Positions 63,078 through 64,000 of a stretch of DNA of 64,000 nt are shown piece after piece. A program made the position numbers and the translations under genes. Numbering within the stretch: the stretch's first letter is position 1; each line of letters starts with the position of its first letter. The notes under the pieces were generated by a model. It saw only the letters and a program-made list of their open reading frames with translations, was not told the DNA's origin and did no database searches. The stretch comes from Streptomyces decoyicus (lineage in GTDB: Bacteria; Actinomycetota; Actinomycetes; Streptomycetales; Streptomycetaceae). Where the stretch lies: NCBI RefSeq assembly GCF_019880305.1, contig NZ_CP082301.1, positions 4,464,001 through 4,528,000 of the forward strand, given 5' to 3'.

Positions 63078-63649
63078 GGGATGACGGTACGTGGCGTGCG
63101 GCTCGGGGGCGGGGCGGTGGACCGTGCAGCGGGGGGCGAGGGCCGTTGGCCGGGGGCTGCGGGAGTGCCGGACGGGCTTCCGGACGGCGGTGAAAGTGCT
63201 GGTCAGGGCGATTGTCAGTGCCAGGTGCGATGCTTAAGAAGTGGTGATCGACCTGGGCCGCACGGGGGGCGGTCCAGGTCGGTCAGGGCTGGGGTGGGGT
63301 GGAGATGGGGCCCAACGGGGGGCCGGCGGGGGCCGGTACGGGCTGACGGGGGCCAGGTCGGTAGGGGGCCGACGGGGCTGGCGGGGGCTGACGGGGCCCG
63401 GTCGGTAGGGGCCGGCGGAGCCGGTGGGGGCTGGCCGTCGGCGGGGGATGGCGGGGCCGGTGGGGGCCGGCGGGGGGTGGGGGCGGGGTGGGGGCGGGGG
63501 CCCGGGGAGGGGGAGAGAGCAGGAGAGGGGAAGCGGCCCACGGGAGGGGAAGACGCCCCGGAGAAGGGGCAGCGAAGCACGGGGGATTCTCAGGAGATTC
63601 ACAGAAAGGCGCAAGGGAGCTCTCACGGGAGCGGGTCAAGCTCACGGGT
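63078..63649. other. Long G-rich intergenic region with RR-type repeats at its end
   Basis: About 570 bases; 63240-63560 is GGGGCCGG low complexity. The useful signal is the direct repeat at 63585-63604. No gene seen. Confidence 0.55.
63585..63604. promoter_or_regulatory. Direct repeat, candidate response-regulator box
   Basis: GATTCTCAG and GATTCACAG, 11 bases apart start to start, lie 46 bases before the response-regulator ATG. The spacing fits OmpR-family autoregulation. Confidence 0.5.
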
Positions 63650-64000
63650 ATGACCGTGACTTCGTCGTCCTCAGCGTCGTTTCGTATGCCGGCTTCGGCC
63701 TCGTCCTCCAGGGGCGCGCCGGGGAAGCAGCCGGAGCTGTTGCGGCCCGACGGCACCCCCGTGCGGGTGCTGGTCGTGGACGATGAGTCCTCCCTCGCCG
63801 ATCTGCTGTCCCTCGCGCTGCGCTACGAGGGATGGGACATCCGCGCGGAGGGGGACGGCGCGGGAGCGCTGCGCTGTGCCCGTAGTTGGCGGCCGGATGC
63901 GGTGCTGCTCGATGTGATGCTGCCGGACATGGACGGGCTGACGGTGCTCGGACGGCTGCGGCGTGAACTTCCGGATGTGCCGGTGCTGTTCCTGACGGCC
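63650..64000 (+). CDS. OmpR-family response regulator, 5' end only
   Basis: Open to the window end (117 residues visible). A Ser-rich N-terminal tail of about 35 residues precedes a receiver domain with VLVVDDE, phospho-acceptor Asp88 in VLLDVMLPDMDG and a conserved Thr in VPVLFLTA. The C-terminal DNA-binding domain and the expected sensor kinase lie beyond the window. Confidence 0.88.
   Translation, partial: MTVTSSSSASFRMPASASSSRGAPGKQPELLRPDGTPVRVLVVDDESSLADLLSLALRYEGWDIRAEGDGAGALRCARSWRPDAVLLDVMLPDMDGLTVLGRLRRELPDVPVLFLTA

Overview
The window is high-GC actinobacterial chromosome, almost certainly Streptomyces. The grounds are strong G/C bias at third codon positions, frequent GTG starts, an SSI-family protease inhibitor homologue, an HTH/DUF397/ATP-binding trio, a locus resembling osaABC of S. 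coelicolor, and AICE-type remnants next to a tRNA gene. It reads as an ordinary chromosome arm or core-to-arm stretch with several accessory patches. All calls come from reading the sequence and from recalled family knowledge; no searches were run.

Layout. 1-3.5 kb: a compact unknown cluster with a membrane protein and three soluble proteins joined by GTGA overlaps, followed by a decayed second copy. 3.5-6 kb: a cupin divergent from a GlxA/AraC regulator, then a TetR regulator behind a perfect inverted repeat. 6-17 kb: aminopeptidase P, a PP2C/SpoIIE phosphatase, a degenerate prim-pol protein, a DUF5926 protein, an anti-sigma-like ATPase, a glycerophosphodiester phosphodiesterase, an HtrA-like protease and tRNA-Ser(TGA). 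17-23.5 kb: PepSY and small secreted proteins, an acetyltransferase, a methyltransferase, an IS982-type element and a prim-pol gene behind a LexA-like box. 23.8-29 kb: a five-gene operon equivalent to the mycobacterial igr steroid side-chain operon (ChsE2/ChsH2/ChsE1/ChsH1/Ltp2). 29-36.2 kb: a SigE-family sigma factor, a secreted TIM-barrel-like protein, an AraC/cupin pair, the HTH/DUF397/ATPase trio, and a two-gene small-peptide cassette. 36.2-43.7 kb: an osaAB-like hybrid kinase and response regulator divergent from an osaC-like RsbW/GAF/PP2C protein. 44-51 kb: an acyl-CoA ligase behind a perfect 16-bp palindrome, and a 1512-residue PAS/kinase/receiver protein with a huge disordered centre. 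51-57.5 kb: an SSI-like inhibitor, tRNA-Ser(GCT), a broken HD-domain gene, tRNA-Arg(ACG), and a decayed integrative element beside that tRNA, ending near an initiator tRNA-Met. 57.5-64 kb: a flavodoxin-type oxidoreductase divergent from a second GlxA-like regulator, DUF2797, an amidohydrolase, an FMN reductase and the start of an OmpR-family response regulator.

Themes. Signalling genes are dense (two hybrid kinases, three receiver proteins, two PP2C phosphatases, three anti-sigma-like ATPase domains, five HTH regulators). Many gaps and several proteins carry short tandem repeats that look recently expanded. The most interesting items are the coupled 52-aa/60-aa peptide cassette at 35829-36169, the igr-like operon with a repeat insert in ChsH2, the SSI-like protein with a long repetitive N-terminal extension, the kinase-like protein lacking its phospho-acceptor histidine, and several sharp operator-like sequences.
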